Assembly: GCA_965243525.1 (NCBI GenBank)
Contig: OZ251568.1
Coordinates: 620,001-684,000, forward strand
Direction: 5' to 3'
From: WTKD01 sp965243525
GTDB lineage: Bacteria > Spirochaetota > Spirochaetia > WTKD01
Length of the DNA stretch: 64,000 nucleotides
The notes under the pieces were generated by a model. The model saw only the letters and a list, made by a program, of their open reading frames with translations, made no database searches and was not told where the DNA came from. A program made the position numbers and the translations under genes. This document shows, one piece after another, positions 8,326 to 17,386 of the stretch (the first letter of the stretch is position 1; every line of letters begins with the position of its first letter).

Positions 8326-10533
8326 ATGGTCACCACCAAGTTACGTATTCCTGCGATTACTTGCGCACATTGTGCAGAAGTAATCAAAAAATCCCTGCAA
8401 GCACTCGATGAAATAGATAGGGTATCGGTCAACGTACTCCAAAAAACAGCCATCCTCGTACACCAAAAAACACTCCTTGAAGAAAAAATAACACAGACAC
8501 TCCGGTCGGTTGGATATCCCCCGCAAAAAAACACGACCCATTCCCTCTCAGGTCACCTCTCTCGGCTGCGCCTTCCGCTCTCGTTGGGGTTATCACTGCC
8601 CTTTATGATCATTATGATTAGCAGATTTTTTGTGCCATTTTCTCTTCCATCATGGCTCCCTATTCTTGAAGCTATTACCACTGGCATCATCGTATTTGTA
8701 TTTGGTTATGCCACTGTACAGATAACGCTTCGATCATTTCTAACGTCTTCATTTGGCATGGAATCGCTTATTGGGATTGGGAGCATCATCGCCTTTGCAT
8801 CCGGTTTTCTCTTCCTGGTTGGATTTCCTTTCGAGAACTTCTTTTCAATCGCAAGCATGATCATGACCATTCATTTCATCGGTATGCATATCCGAAACAC
8901 CTATACCCATAGTGCGAGTAATGCCGTTCAAAAACTGCTTGAACTTGGCGCAAGAACCGCGCAAAAACTGCTTGCAGATGGAAGCATCCAAGAAACCTCT
9001 GTCGAAGATGTTAAACCTGGAGACATTGTTTTGGTGAGTCCAGGGTCTACTATTCCAGTGGATGGAACAATAACACAGGGAAGCACTTTTGTTGATGAAT
9101 CGATGATCACCGGAGAATTTTTGCCAAGTCAAAAAACCGTCGGTGATGCAGTCATTGGGGGGAGCATCTGCCAAGATGGCCTCATCCATATAAGAACGGA
9201 GCGATCAGGTGCTGATAGTTTTTTAGCTCGCATCATCGCTTTGGTTGAACAAGCACAGCTATCAAAGGTTCCTATTCAAGCATTGGTAGACCGCGTTGCC
9301 AGCATTTTTGTCCCAGTAGTCATTTCTCTGAGCATCCTTTCCGGGTTGTTTTGGATTCTTTTTCCAAATATAAGTTCAGCGATCTATGTTTCTGTTGCAG
9401 AATTTGTTCCGTGGTTGTCAGAACACCTCGATCCTCTCAGCCAAGGAATCAGCGTCTTCATTGCAACATTGGTTATTGCATGTCCCTGCGCACTTGGACT
9501 TGCAACCCCAACTGCCATCAGCGTTAGCATTGGCTTCGCCGCAAGACAGGGCATTCTTATAAAACATGCAGCGGCTATTCAACATGCACAAGACATTTCG
9601 ATTATGGGATTTGATAAAACAGGAACACTCACCACAGGAAAACCATCACTGGTTGAGATGACCTGCATCGAAGATCCGCAAGAAACGCTTCAAATAGCTG
9701 CCTCTATTTTAAAACATTCCACCCATCCACTTGCACAGGCCATCGTCGTCCATGCAGAACAAGAACAGATCCAATTCATTCCAATCAACACCCATTCGGT
9801 AGTCCCTGGTTATGGGATCAATGCTGAGCATGCCTCTCACACGTGGTATATTGGCAGCATCGCCTATATGCAGTCTCAATCAATAGATACCACAAATCTT
9901 CCCGATGCATCACAGCAGAACGGCACCAGTCGTGTGTATATTGCACGAGATGCCAAGGCCATCGGCCTATGCTATCTCCACGACGCGATTCACGAAGATG
10001 CTCCAAAAACAATTGCTGCATTACACAAGACCGGCATCAAATCGTATATCTTTTCTGGAGACAATCCTTCAGCTGTCGCTGCCGTTGCACAACAACTAGG
10101 AATAGATTCTGCAGTTGGCGGACTCTTGCCTCACGAGAAAATAGACGCTGTCAAGAAACTCCAAACATTGAACACCCGAGTCGCCATGGTTGGTGATGGA
10201 ATCAATGATGCTCCTGCCCTAAAACAGGCTGATCTTAGTATCGCAATAGGAACTGGAACTGATATTGCAATAGATACAGCTGACATCGTGTTGGTCAACA
10301 AACGCCTTGTCTACTGTCAAAAAATCATCGCCCTTTCAAAGAAAACGATGTCTGTCATCGCTCAGAACCTGTTTTGGGCCTTCTTGTTTAACGTACTTGC
10401 AATTCCGATGGCAATGACCGGCATCCTCCACCCACTTATTGCAGAAATCGCCATGACAGCAAGTTCAATCCTTGTTGTGTTGAACGCCTTGCGCTTGCGA
10501 CCAAAGGCAAGACAGATATTTGACCATCCTTAA
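8326..10533 (+). CDS. copA: Copper-translocating P1B-type ATPase
   Basis: Exports Cu(I) (or Ag) across the inner membrane using ATP. Seen in order: an HMA domain with TCAHC metal-binding motif near residue 12, membrane helices, actuator TGE in DESMITGEFLP, CPC in IACPCALGLATP, phosphorylation site DKTGTLT, and GDGINDAPAL in the hinge. The last helices carry N-x6-FN-x4-P and MTASS, close to the P1B-1 copper signatures (F replaces Y), which supports copper over zinc or cadmium. The start is at 8326 or 8317; readings starting further upstream run into the tRNA. No CopZ or CsoR-like regulator is adjacent. Confidence 0.94.
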   Translation: MVTTKLRIPAITCAHCAEVIKKSLQALDEIDRVSVNVLQKTAILVHQKTLLEEKITQTLRSVGYPPQKNTTHSLSGHLSRLRLPLSLGLSLPFMIIMISRFFVPFSLPSWLPILEAITTGIIVFVFGYATVQITLRSFLTSSFGMESLIGIGSIIAFASGFLFLVGFPFENFFSIASMIMTIHFIGMHIRNTYTHSASNAVQKLLELGARTAQKLLADGSIQETSVEDVKPGDIVLVSPGSTIPVDGTITQGSTFVDESMITGEFLPSQKTVGDAVIGGSICQDGLIHIRTERSGADSFLARIIALVEQAQLSKVPIQALVDRVASIFVPVVISLSILSGLFWILFPNISSAIYVSVAEFVPWLSEHLDPLSQGISVFIATLVIACPCALGLATPTAISVSIGFAARQGILIKHAAAIQHAQDISIMGFDKTGTLTTGKPSLVEMTCIEDPQETLQIAASILKHSTHPLAQAIVVHAEQEQIQFIPINTHSVVPGYGINAEHASHTWYIGSIAYMQSQSIDTTNLPDASQQNGTSRVYIARDAKAIGLCYLHDAIHEDAPKTIAALHKTGIKSYIFSGDNPSAVAAVAQQLGIDSAVGGLLPHEKIDAVKKLQTLNTRVAMVGDGINDAPALKQADLSIAIGTGTDIAIDTADIVLVNKRLVYCQKIIALSKKTMSVIAQNLFWAFLFNVLAIPMAMTGILHPLIAEIAMTASSILVVLNALRLRPKARQIFDHP

Positions 10534-10562
10534 ATCCTCGGAAAACCTGCCAGGAATTAATA

Positions 10563-11795
10563 TTATTGCCAAGCAAGAATTGGCCATTGCCCACCTCTTG
10601 CCAAATGCCAGATGTCCTCAGCTCCATCGGTATTACGGCCAGTGAAATCCCAATTAAGAAAATCGTCTTTGTTAACTTCGCCATACCCTGTGCCGTTCCC
10701 CACACGTACAGTCGTATCCACCGTATAGTAAGCAGTGGCAACTCCACTTCCTTGATTGTTCCCAGTTCCTGAATGTTCTGATGTTTGATTGTCTGCCTTT
10801 GTTTGTTCTCCATCAAAATAACTAGCTATGATACTACCGTCTGCTTCATTTTCTCCTATCAGTCCACCAACGGTTCCACTAACAGCACTGCCTGTCCGCG
10901 TTACCCTTCCTGTTGCATAACTATTTTCAATTTTATTAGCGTTCAACCCCACCAATCCACCGGTAGTTAGTCTTCCGGCTACTTCTCCGGTCGCATAACT
11001 GTTTGTAATCGGACCTCTGGCCTCCCCTACCAATCCACCAATATGATTACCGGTACTTCCTCCAGTTATCACTGCTCCGGTCGCATAGCTCTCTTTAACA
11101 TAGCCACTATCAATTTTTCCTACCAACCCACCACCAAAAGAAGTCACTGTTATCGCCCCAACCGCATAGCTCATTTCTATGCCTCCTTGGATATTTCTCC
11201 CCACCAATCCACCAACATACGAATGTCCATGCAGTTCTGCAGTTGAATAGCTGTTTTTAATGCTTCCATTGTTGCTCCCCACCAATCCACCAATGTTGGA
11301 TCCCCCTTGTATAAACCCTCCTATAACCACACTGTTTTCTATACGTCCATTGTTCATCCCTGCAAGCGCTCCTGCATTTCCCGATCCACCTATACTCGAA
11401 CCATTGAGCTGTCCCTGCACAAGCTCAAGCTTCACATTTCGCACAACCCCTTCTTCTCCTATCAATCCAAAAAATCCCATATAGTATGCCTGCAAATCGG
11501 ATACCTTCAAATTCTTGATGGTCTTCCCATTACCGTCAAAAGTGCCCGTGAAAGCAGTGCCTTGATAAATTATACTAGAAATAGTGTTTGGTGCGATTGG
11601 TTGAAAATCCATCCTCTCTAAATCTATATCAGCCAGTAAAATAAAATCCCCATTCAGATTTTGTCGAATTTTATCGATATCCGCCACGCTTCCAATACCA
11701 ATGCTATCAGATTTAGTCACCGTTACAGTATCACAGTTGATCAAGATTCCAACACAAATTATCCCAATGCTCATTATCGTTACTATATTTTTCAT
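10563..11795 (-). CDS. GLUG-repeat lipoprotein
   Basis: Surface or periplasmic protein of unknown role. Seen: a hydrophobic leader ending ILINC (relaxed lipobox), then many GLUG-type repeats of the form GGLVG...IENSYATG at roughly 30-residue spacing over most of its 410 residues, and a C-terminal tail ending WPILAWQ. The repeats are expected to form a right-handed beta-helix, as in adhesin-like proteins. A good ribosome-binding site (AAGGAG) precedes the start. It shares architecture and the end motif WHLxxxGQWPILxWQ with the gene at 28436-29920, so both belong to one paralogous family. Adhesion is a guess from the fold class. Confidence 0.82.
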   Translation of the reverse strand: MKNIVTIMSIGIICVGILINCDTVTVTKSDSIGIGSVADIDKIRQNLNGDFILLADIDLERMDFQPIAPNTISSIIYQGTAFTGTFDGNGKTIKNLKVSDLQAYYMGFFGLIGEEGVVRNVKLELVQGQLNGSSIGGSGNAGALAGMNNGRIENSVVIGGFIQGGSNIGGLVGSNNGSIKNSYSTAELHGHSYVGGLVGRNIQGGIEMSYAVGAITVTSFGGGLVGKIDSGYVKESYATGAVITGGSTGNHIGGLVGEARGPITNSYATGEVAGRLTTGGLVGLNANKIENSYATGRVTRTGSAVSGTVGGLIGENEADGSIIASYFDGEQTKADNQTSEHSGTGNNQGSGVATAYYTVDTTVRVGNGTGYGEVNKDDFLNWDFTGRNTDGAEDIWHLARGGQWPILAWQ

Positions 11796-12006
11796 ATAAT
11801 CTCCTTTTTTGGGATGATGTTCTTATGCAGTATTTCTGTTACACGCACAGAATAAACAGTGCAAAACAACAGTTAGCATGCAGCAGCACATCTTCCCTGG
11901 TGTGCGATATTTCCATCAGCAAATTGAACCAATGACAAATACCTCTAAAAAGTATATATGATTAATTAGATTAAATTAAGTGTTTTCTTTGTTTCCCCGT
12001 GCCCCG

Positions 12007-12053
12007 CATGAGCCAAGCTCTGATACAAAATGTATCAACTGCTAGGGCTCATG
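12007..12053. repeat. Nested inverted repeat (composite hairpin)
   Basis: CATGAGCC (12007-12014) pairs with GGCTCATG (12046-12053). Inside it AGC/GCT and a second stem TGATAC-AAAAT-GTATCA (12021-12037) can also pair. It lies 10 bp beyond the stop of the ferric-reductase-like gene. No T-run follows on either strand, so it may be a 3' mRNA stabiliser rather than an intrinsic terminator. Confidence 0.6.
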
Positions 12054-12063
12054 ATGGATGCGA

Positions 12064-13407
12064 TTAAAATGAAAATTTTTCATAAACAATACGCGATGGT
12101 TGAACGCGAAGCGAGTGTAAGATATCAACAATGGTGCTTCGCACCTTGGGTGATGAACACAAGTAAAAAACGTATTCGGTTATTTCTCCGGGAAGTTGCA
12201 AAAAATGCTCAGCGGATATGCGTGGTTGTTGCGCGGTCTCCACGAGAATGATGTTCCCAACCAATTCTTGCGTGGTTTCTTGATATCCAGGAGAAAATTC
12301 TGGTGTATCAGAAGAAAGGGCTGATTCTTTCAACTCGATGTGGTGACCAGGAATAAAGGGAATCTCATGTTTGTTGCGTACGCTAAAAATTGCATAGAGT
12401 TGTTCCGCTGCGATTGTTCGAGAACCCAATATAGAAAGCATGGGAACAATCCCAATGCCAGTGCCTATCAAGCAGATTTTCTTGTTTCGCGGTGGGAAAA
12501 ACGCACCATACGGTGCATCAACATGCACCGGTGCACCTTGATCAAGCGAGGTGAGCTTTTCGGTGAAATCTCCTTCAGTTTTTATCCCAAACGAGAGTGT
12601 ATCTCCTCCGTCACCTGGTGATGACAAAAACGAAAAAGGGTGCGTGCCCTTGAGTTCCTTGTTTTTTGGAAACGATAAAAATGCAAATTGTCCGGCACGA
12701 TAGGACAAGGATTTGCGCAAGGCTATGCGTATGATTGTTAATCCCTCTTTTTGAATAACTGCATCTACAACTCCTTTTGGACGAGCTGCGCGATAGATAT
12801 ACCCTGCAAGCACGACAAGCAGCGTACAGAGAAACAAGGTCAGATATGCGTATTGTGAAAGAACTAGGCCTTTTTCTTCTATGCTGCTACGGTTTACATG
12901 GAGGTACATAAGGATTGTAAGCAATCGGAATCCAATGCCATGCACGAGTTTCAACCAATCATACTGGCTTTTCGACTCGCGTTTTGTGATAATCGCAACT
13001 AGTTTTTGAACAAAAGAAAAAATCGGAACGCGAATCCAATACCACGACAACAAAAAAAGAAAGCTCACTACCACAAGAAGGCTCCACGCTATCACGTCGA
13101 TGAAATATCCACCGAGTAATTTTGAAAGGGCATGGAATAAAAAGGCAGCGAGTATGCCAAAACTAGAGAGAATATGGACCTGAATGCGTTTGTCATAGGG
13201 AATGAAATTCTGGAGTATGGGTATTTTTACAGCAAGAATGACGTTTCCCAGCATCCAAACGAACAATGTTATAGAAATGAGATAGGTTATGCTATCAAGA
13301 AAAGAGAAATAGAATCCACCCAAAACCTGATCAATGCTGAGCACGAGTGGTATGCAGACATACCAAGCAATCAGCGAGAAAAATCCAAGGGTGTGGCGGT
13401 GGATCAT
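12064..13407 (-). CDS. Ferric-reductase-like transmembrane flavocytochrome
   Basis: Predicted membrane oxidoreductase passing electrons from NAD(P)H through FAD, and probably haem, to an acceptor outside the cytoplasm. Seen: about six hydrophobic helices in the first ~190 residues with spaced His residues (HILSSF, FHALSKL, KLVHGIG, YLHVN) that could ligate haem, then an FAD-binding segment with YRAGQFAFLSF and HPFSFLS, and an NAD(P)-binding GTGIGIVPMLSIL. The 447-residue length fits bacterial ferric reductase-like/NOX-like proteins. Its start overlaps the stop of the upstream gene by 4 nt, implying translational coupling. The acceptor is unknown. Confidence 0.83.
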   Translation of the reverse strand: MIHRHTLGFFSLIAWYVCIPLVLSIDQVLGGFYFSFLDSITYLISITLFVWMLGNVILAVKIPILQNFIPYDKRIQVHILSSFGILAAFLFHALSKLLGGYFIDVIAWSLLVVVSFLFLLSWYWIRVPIFSFVQKLVAIITKRESKSQYDWLKLVHGIGFRLLTILMYLHVNRSSIEEKGLVLSQYAYLTLFLCTLLVVLAGYIYRAARPKGVVDAVIQKEGLTIIRIALRKSLSYRAGQFAFLSFPKNKELKGTHPFSFLSSPGDGGDTLSFGIKTEGDFTEKLTSLDQGAPVHVDAPYGAFFPPRNKKICLIGTGIGIVPMLSILGSRTIAAEQLYAIFSVRNKHEIPFIPGHHIELKESALSSDTPEFSPGYQETTQELVGNIILVETAQQPRISAEHFLQLPGEITEYVFYLCSSPKVRSTIVDILHSLRVQPSRIVYEKFSF

Positions 13408-13976
13408 GAACGAGCACCTAGGAGAATAGTCAACACATCTTCAAACCACGAAACATGCATTTCTCTCAAAACTTTTCCTCCCCAACGCGTTGCAGCGGTC
13501 ACGACATCAACACCCAAGTCTGATGTAGCAGCTTCTGTAAGGGTGTATTCAGTGCTTTTTGATCCCGGAATAAGCCCCACAAAAATCATTGGAAGAGCAT
13601 TCTCATATTCTTTTAAAAACGCGACCAATTCTGGGTCCCTTCCCTGCGCTTGTCCGGTACTCATGACGATTGCGCCGGCATATGATGTGATGCTAAAATC
13701 ATCGGCAAGATCAGCGACGCGAACAGTTTCATACACAACACTGTATCCCTTGCTCCATTCTGGAAAATGTCCCACTGCTTCTCGATCAGCCTTGTTGCCT
13801 TGGTTCACGACCAAAATGCGATTAGTTGTGCCGTTGGATTCAGCGATACCACCATCTCTGCCTTCTTTACGTTCTCTTGATTCACCATCTCCAAATGAAA
13901 ATACTGGCACTCCAACCAATAGCAAGACTGTCAATACAATCAATAATGTATTCTTTCTTTTCAATGATCTAAACAT
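13404..13976 (-). CDS. Exported protein with flavodoxin-like appearance, partner of the ferric-reductase-like gene
   Basis: I do not recognise the exact family. Seen: 190 residues from the ATG at 13976, which has GAGGA 9 nt upstream; a charged N-terminus and one hydrophobic segment (LLIVLTVLLLVGVPVFSFG) acting as signal or anchor; then an alternating beta/alpha pattern (ILVVNQG, YAGAIVMSTG, ALPMIFVGLIPG) reminiscent of a flavodoxin fold. It overlaps the next gene by 4 nt, so the two products probably work together, perhaps as an electron-transfer pair. FMN binding is not demonstrable from the sequence. Confidence 0.6.
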   Translation of the reverse strand: MFRSLKRKNTLLIVLTVLLLVGVPVFSFGDGESRERKEGRDGGIAESNGTTNRILVVNQGNKADREAVGHFPEWSKGYSVVYETVRVADLADDFSITSYAGAIVMSTGQAQGRDPELVAFLKEYENALPMIFVGLIPGSKSTEYTLTEAATSDLGVDVVTAATRWGGKVLREMHVSWFEDVLTILLGARS

Positions 13977-14106
13977 AAGTATATATCCTCTACTATTTAT
14001 TTTGTGTTCATGGTACAAAGATATATTCAAGAATGCAAGTTTCGTAAGATTCGTTACTGCCTACGCTGTCACGTTCTGGATATAGCATTTCTCCCCGATG
14101 CCGTTA

Positions 14107-14135
14107 TTGACAGCATGGATAATGCACCGTATGGT
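14107..14135 (+). promoter_or_regulatory. Promoter of PPi-phosphofructokinase with palindrome over the -10
   Basis: TTGACA (14107-14112), 17-nt spacer, TATGGT (14130-14135). A perfect palindrome TGCACC-GTAT-GGTGCA (14123-14138) overlaps the -10 box, so it could be an operator or form a 5' hairpin. The start codon follows at 14155. Confidence 0.55.
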
Positions 14136-14154
14136 GCAACAAAGGGTTATTTTT

Positions 14155-15750
14155 ATGAAATCACAACTACACGAAGTATTAAATACACATAAGATTATTC
14201 CACCAGCGATTTTATCAAAATCAGCACGAGAAATTACGATACAAAAACACAGCCCAGTATCGATTCAGGATTCCATTCGCAAACACATAACACAAAGCGG
14301 TTCAGAGGCAGTCTATGCATTTGTTCCAGGAACGAGTAGTCACACCATCAGCACAATCGGCGTGCTCTTTTCTGGTGGACAGGCTCCAGGTGGACATAAT
14401 GTAATAAGCGGAATCTTCGATGCGCTCCGCGAGAATTCCCCTTCTGGACGCCTCATTGGTTTTCTCGGCGGGCCATCTGGTTTGATTGATAATTCTTATG
14501 TAGAATTGGATGCAAAGCAGATAGCTGATTATCGCAACGCTGGCGGATTCGATTTGATCGCATCAGGCCGCACAAAAATTGAAACTGAAGCACAGTTTTC
14601 CGGGTGCTTAGATACGGCAAGAAAGCACAACCTTGATGCGATTGCCATAATCGGAGGAGACGACAGCAATACCAATGCCGCATTGCTCGCTGAATATTTT
14701 GCAAAAAACAACCAAAAAACGAGTGTTCTCGGTGTTCCAAAGACCATCGATGGTGATTTAAAAAACAACTGGGTTGAGGTTTCTTTTGGTTTTGATACTG
14801 CAACTCGCGTTTACAGCGAACTTATCGGAAATATCGCACGCGATGCATTAAGTGCAAAAAAATATTGGCATTTCATCAAGTTGATGGGGCGAAGCGCTAG
14901 CCATGTGACATTGGAATGCGCTCTGCAGACACAACCAAATATTACGCTTATTGCTGAAGAAGTCGCAGCAAAAAAACTATCGCTTCAAAACATTGTTGAG
15001 ATCGTTTGTGAAACAATTATTGCTCGCCATAAGGATGGAAACAACTTTGGCATTGCCTTGCTTCCAGAGGGACTTATCGAATTTATTCCTGAAATGCAGG
15101 GCTTGATCACTGAGATCAACGACCTCTTAGCAGCAAATACACCGATTGCAGATCTGCCTGAGAAGCTCAGCTCACCAAACCTCTTTCAATCGATTCCACC
15201 AACTATTCGAGAGCAGTTATTGCTTGATCGAGATCCACACGGAAATGTCCAGGTTTCACGTATAGAAACTGATAAGTTAATCGCCCAATTGGTCGCTGAA
15301 CATCTTGCGCAACATCATCCTGAAATTCCATTTTCTTTTCACTGTCATTTTTTGGGATATGAAGGAAGAGCTTCTTTTCCTACCCATTTTGATGCAACCT
15401 ATTGTTATAGCCTTGGTAAGACTGCATTTTTAGCAGCAGTACATCAGTTGAGCGGGTATATGGTATCCGTTATGCAGCTAGCACAGCCTGTTGAGCAATG
15501 GCATCCTGTTGCATTGCCAATCGCCTGTCTCATGAATCTAGAACAGCGACATGGAAAGCTAAAACCCGTCATCGAAAAGGCATTGGTTACCCTCGAGGGT
15601 CCGGCATTTGCACATTTTGCTGCGCAAAGAACAACCTGGGCAACGAACAATGCCTATCTCTATCCCGGGCCAATACAATTTTTCGGACCAACATCCATTA
15701 CCCATACCTGTTCTAAAACGCTACAGCTTGAATATAACGTTGATACATAA
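14155..15750 (+). CDS. pfp: Pyrophosphate-dependent 6-phosphofructokinase, long form
   Basis: Phosphorylates fructose 6-phosphate with pyrophosphate, the reversible glycolytic step used by many spirochaetes and anaerobes instead of the ATP enzyme. Seen: GVLFSGGQAPGGHNVI for the PPi/phosphate site, GGDDSNTNA with the Asp that in this family favours PPi over ATP, PKTIDGDL with the catalytic TIDGD, and MGRSASHVTLE. The 531-residue length fits the long (beta/clade II) PFP form. Start at 14155 is supported by AAAGGG just upstream. Monocistronic between the ferric-reductase pair (divergent) and an exported protein with its own promoter. Confidence 0.93.
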   Translation: MKSQLHEVLNTHKIIPPAILSKSAREITIQKHSPVSIQDSIRKHITQSGSEAVYAFVPGTSSHTISTIGVLFSGGQAPGGHNVISGIFDALRENSPSGRLIGFLGGPSGLIDNSYVELDAKQIADYRNAGGFDLIASGRTKIETEAQFSGCLDTARKHNLDAIAIIGGDDSNTNAALLAEYFAKNNQKTSVLGVPKTIDGDLKNNWVEVSFGFDTATRVYSELIGNIARDALSAKKYWHFIKLMGRSASHVTLECALQTQPNITLIAEEVAAKKLSLQNIVEIVCETIIARHKDGNNFGIALLPEGLIEFIPEMQGLITEINDLLAANTPIADLPEKLSSPNLFQSIPPTIREQLLLDRDPHGNVQVSRIETDKLIAQLVAEHLAQHHPEIPFSFHCHFLGYEGRASFPTHFDATYCYSLGKTAFLAAVHQLSGYMVSVMQLAQPVEQWHPVALPIACLMNLEQRHGKLKPVIEKALVTLEGPAFAHFAAQRTTWATNNAYLYPGPIQFFGPTSITHTCSKTLQLEYNVDT

Positions 15751-15768
15751 CATTTGTCGTAGTACAAT
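15740..15768 (+). promoter_or_regulatory. Promoter for the exported protein at 15791
   Basis: TTGATA (15740-15745), 17-nt spacer, TACAAT (15763-15768), overlapping the 3' end of the PFP gene. The expected start of transcription leaves a short leader containing AAGGAGGAAG before the ATG at 15791. Confidence 0.65.
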
Positions 15769-15790
15769 TTAAGCTATAAGGAGGAAGAAT

Positions 15791-16561
15791 ATGGTAACAA
15801 CTACCAAAGTCTGTGTGGTTTTCTTTATGCTTTGTGCTGCAACTCTGGTCTTCGCACAGGAGACTTGGGTCCCTGCTGAGGGGGATTGGAACATAGCAAC
15901 TAAGAAAATATCACAAAACGACGCGACAAATAAATTGTCACGTATTGATGGAAAGATCGTAGATCAATCCAATATAGTAATCTCTTTTAATGCTGATTAC
16001 ATTGATGGCGGATTCTATGATGAGGAGATGCTGATGAATGGTGAGTATCACGCCGGATTTGGCGTACATGTTGGCGTTGAAGATCCTGCATTACGACAAA
16101 AATCCTGGGGGAATGGAAATTCTTATCTCTTATGGATAAACCTCGATACCCGAGAAGAAATTCGTAGGACCAGGCCTGAGCATTATGGACTACGTGCTCA
16201 AGTATACAAGAGCAATTCTGCAAGTAACATGAATCTTGTAAAAACCGATCTGGTTACTCAAAATGCAGAGCTGCGCTCTCTGGTTGTCGATGATTATGCC
16301 AGTGTTGACCTGATTAAGACTATCGAAAAACTATCAGGGGCATATTTGTCTATCGAAGACGTGATCAACTATTTCAACCCAACTGGGGTCGATGTACGCA
16401 TCTCGATTAACACCAGCACCGGTGAAGTTTCGGTTATGGACCCAACAAACACGCGGGTACATTTTTCGTTTACGCTCGATCCTGAAGTGTTGCGTGGAGA
16501 CTATATTTCGATTCGCACAAACAACGTGGCATTAAACTTTTCTGATGTAGCAGTATATTAG
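15791..16561 (+). CDS. Exported protein of unknown function
   Basis: Not recognised. Seen: a clean signal peptide (VVFFMLCAATLVFAQ, cleavage after LVFA), then about 235 mostly beta-rich residues with Trp/Gly-rich strands (GGFYDEEM, GFGVHVGVED, SYLLWINLD) and a C-terminal sandwich-like segment ending in VAVY. The overall look is of a secreted beta-sandwich that might bind ligand or carbohydrate, but no catalytic motif is visible. It has its own promoter, a strong AGGAGG site 6 nt upstream of ATG, and its own terminator, so it is a monocistronic unit that could be highly expressed. Confidence 0.75.
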   Translation: MVTTTKVCVVFFMLCAATLVFAQETWVPAEGDWNIATKKISQNDATNKLSRIDGKIVDQSNIVISFNADYIDGGFYDEEMLMNGEYHAGFGVHVGVEDPALRQKSWGNGNSYLLWINLDTREEIRRTRPEHYGLRAQVYKSNSASNMNLVKTDLVTQNAELRSLVVDDYASVDLIKTIEKLSGAYLSIEDVINYFNPTGVDVRISINTSTGEVSVMDPTNTRVHFSFTLDPEVLRGDYISIRTNNVALNFSDVAVY

Positions 16562-16573
16562 ACTATTTGTTGC

Positions 16574-17386
16574 TTAGTGTAAGGACACAGTTCGACGCTG
16601 TGTCCTTTTTTGTATAGAAACAAGCATAAACGAAACCCCAATAAGCAAGAACAACGGAAAATACAGCATCGTCGGTTGGACAAACCCATAGCGTCGTGCT
16701 TCGTAGATCATGAGCCCAAGACTAGTATATGGCGATTGCAATCCTATACCAAAATATGATAATACCGATTCAATATGAATGCCCCCCAGAATCGCCTGTA
16801 TCATAAGCGGCATGCTTGAGAAAATCAAATTTGGAATGTAGTGGGAAACCAATACATCGATTTTTCGACAACCCATACAATAGGCAGAAGCAACAAATTC
16901 TTGTGATTGTAGTTGCATGGTTTCCAACAATCCCAACCGCACAAAATAGGGTAGCCCTACTATAAACAAAATGACAATTATGGAAATAACTCCCGGTGGA
17001 AGAAATATTGCTATCAGCAAGGCGAACAGGATTCCAGGAAAGCTAATCATGCTGTCACAAAACAACACCACAGCGTGACTCATTACTGCATTTGTATATT
17101 GCACACATGCCACCCCAAGTGCTAATCCAATGAGGGCCGTGACAATTGTAACCACCAAGGCAATACCAAGACTGTTTCGCAATCCAAAGAGAGAACGAAA
17201 CAATATATCTCGCCCAAATGCGTCGGTACCCAGGATATGGCTCCATGAGGGAGCAGTCAGGATATTTCCAAGTTCGTGGCTGTTGATAGTCGTCTCAAGC
17301 GAGGGAAAGAAAAAAGATGTTATACACAGACCTGTAATAATTACAAAAAGAATCGTGCTATTTTTTATACGCTTGCCTAAAGTCAT
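16574..17386 (-). CDS. Oligopeptide-type ABC transporter permease (DppC/OppC family)
   Basis: Second membrane subunit of a peptide or nickel-type ABC importer. Seen: SHILGTDAFGRDILFR near the N-terminus, typical of DppC proteins, about six hydrophobic helices, and an EAA-like loop (EFVASAYCMGCRKIDVLVSH) that would dock an ATPase. The start at 17386 overlaps the binding-protein gene by 29 nt; 17419 is possible. It is the last gene of the seven-gene run that starts at 26390. No ATPase gene follows. Its last codons contain the terminator of the convergent gene. Confidence 0.87.
   Translation of the reverse strand: MTLGKRIKNSTILFVIITGLCITSFFFPSLETTINSHELGNILTAPSWSHILGTDAFGRDILFRSLFGLRNSLGIALVVTIVTALIGLALGVACVQYTNAVMSHAVVLFCDSMISFPGILFALLIAIFLPPGVISIIVILFIVGLPYFVRLGLLETMQLQSQEFVASAYCMGCRKIDVLVSHYIPNLIFSSMPLMIQAILGGIHIESVLSYFGIGLQSPYTSLGLMIYEARRYGFVQPTMLYFPLFLLIGVSFMLVSIQKRTQRRTVSLH
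16581..16611 (+). terminator. Intrinsic terminator of the exported-protein gene, embedded in the convergent permease gene
   Basis: Stem AAGGACACAG (16581-16590), loop TTCGACG, stem CTGTGTCCTT (16598-16607), then a run of six T's on the plus strand (16606-16611). The hairpin encodes the last residues of the minus-strand permease. Confidence 0.85.

Noticed and set aside
10900..11450. Repeated motifs suggesting an array
   Set aside because: Same explanation: coding GLUG repeats on the minus strand.
12503..12517. A 15-nt sequence identical, in reverse complement, to the palindrome over the PFP promoter
   Set aside because: A 15-nt match is expected by chance in a window this size, and it lies in coding sequence.
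13174..14085. Open frame of 303 codons on the plus strand
   Set aside because: It lies antisense to the ferric-reductase-like gene and its partner, which have recognisable domains, coupling and a ribosome-binding site.
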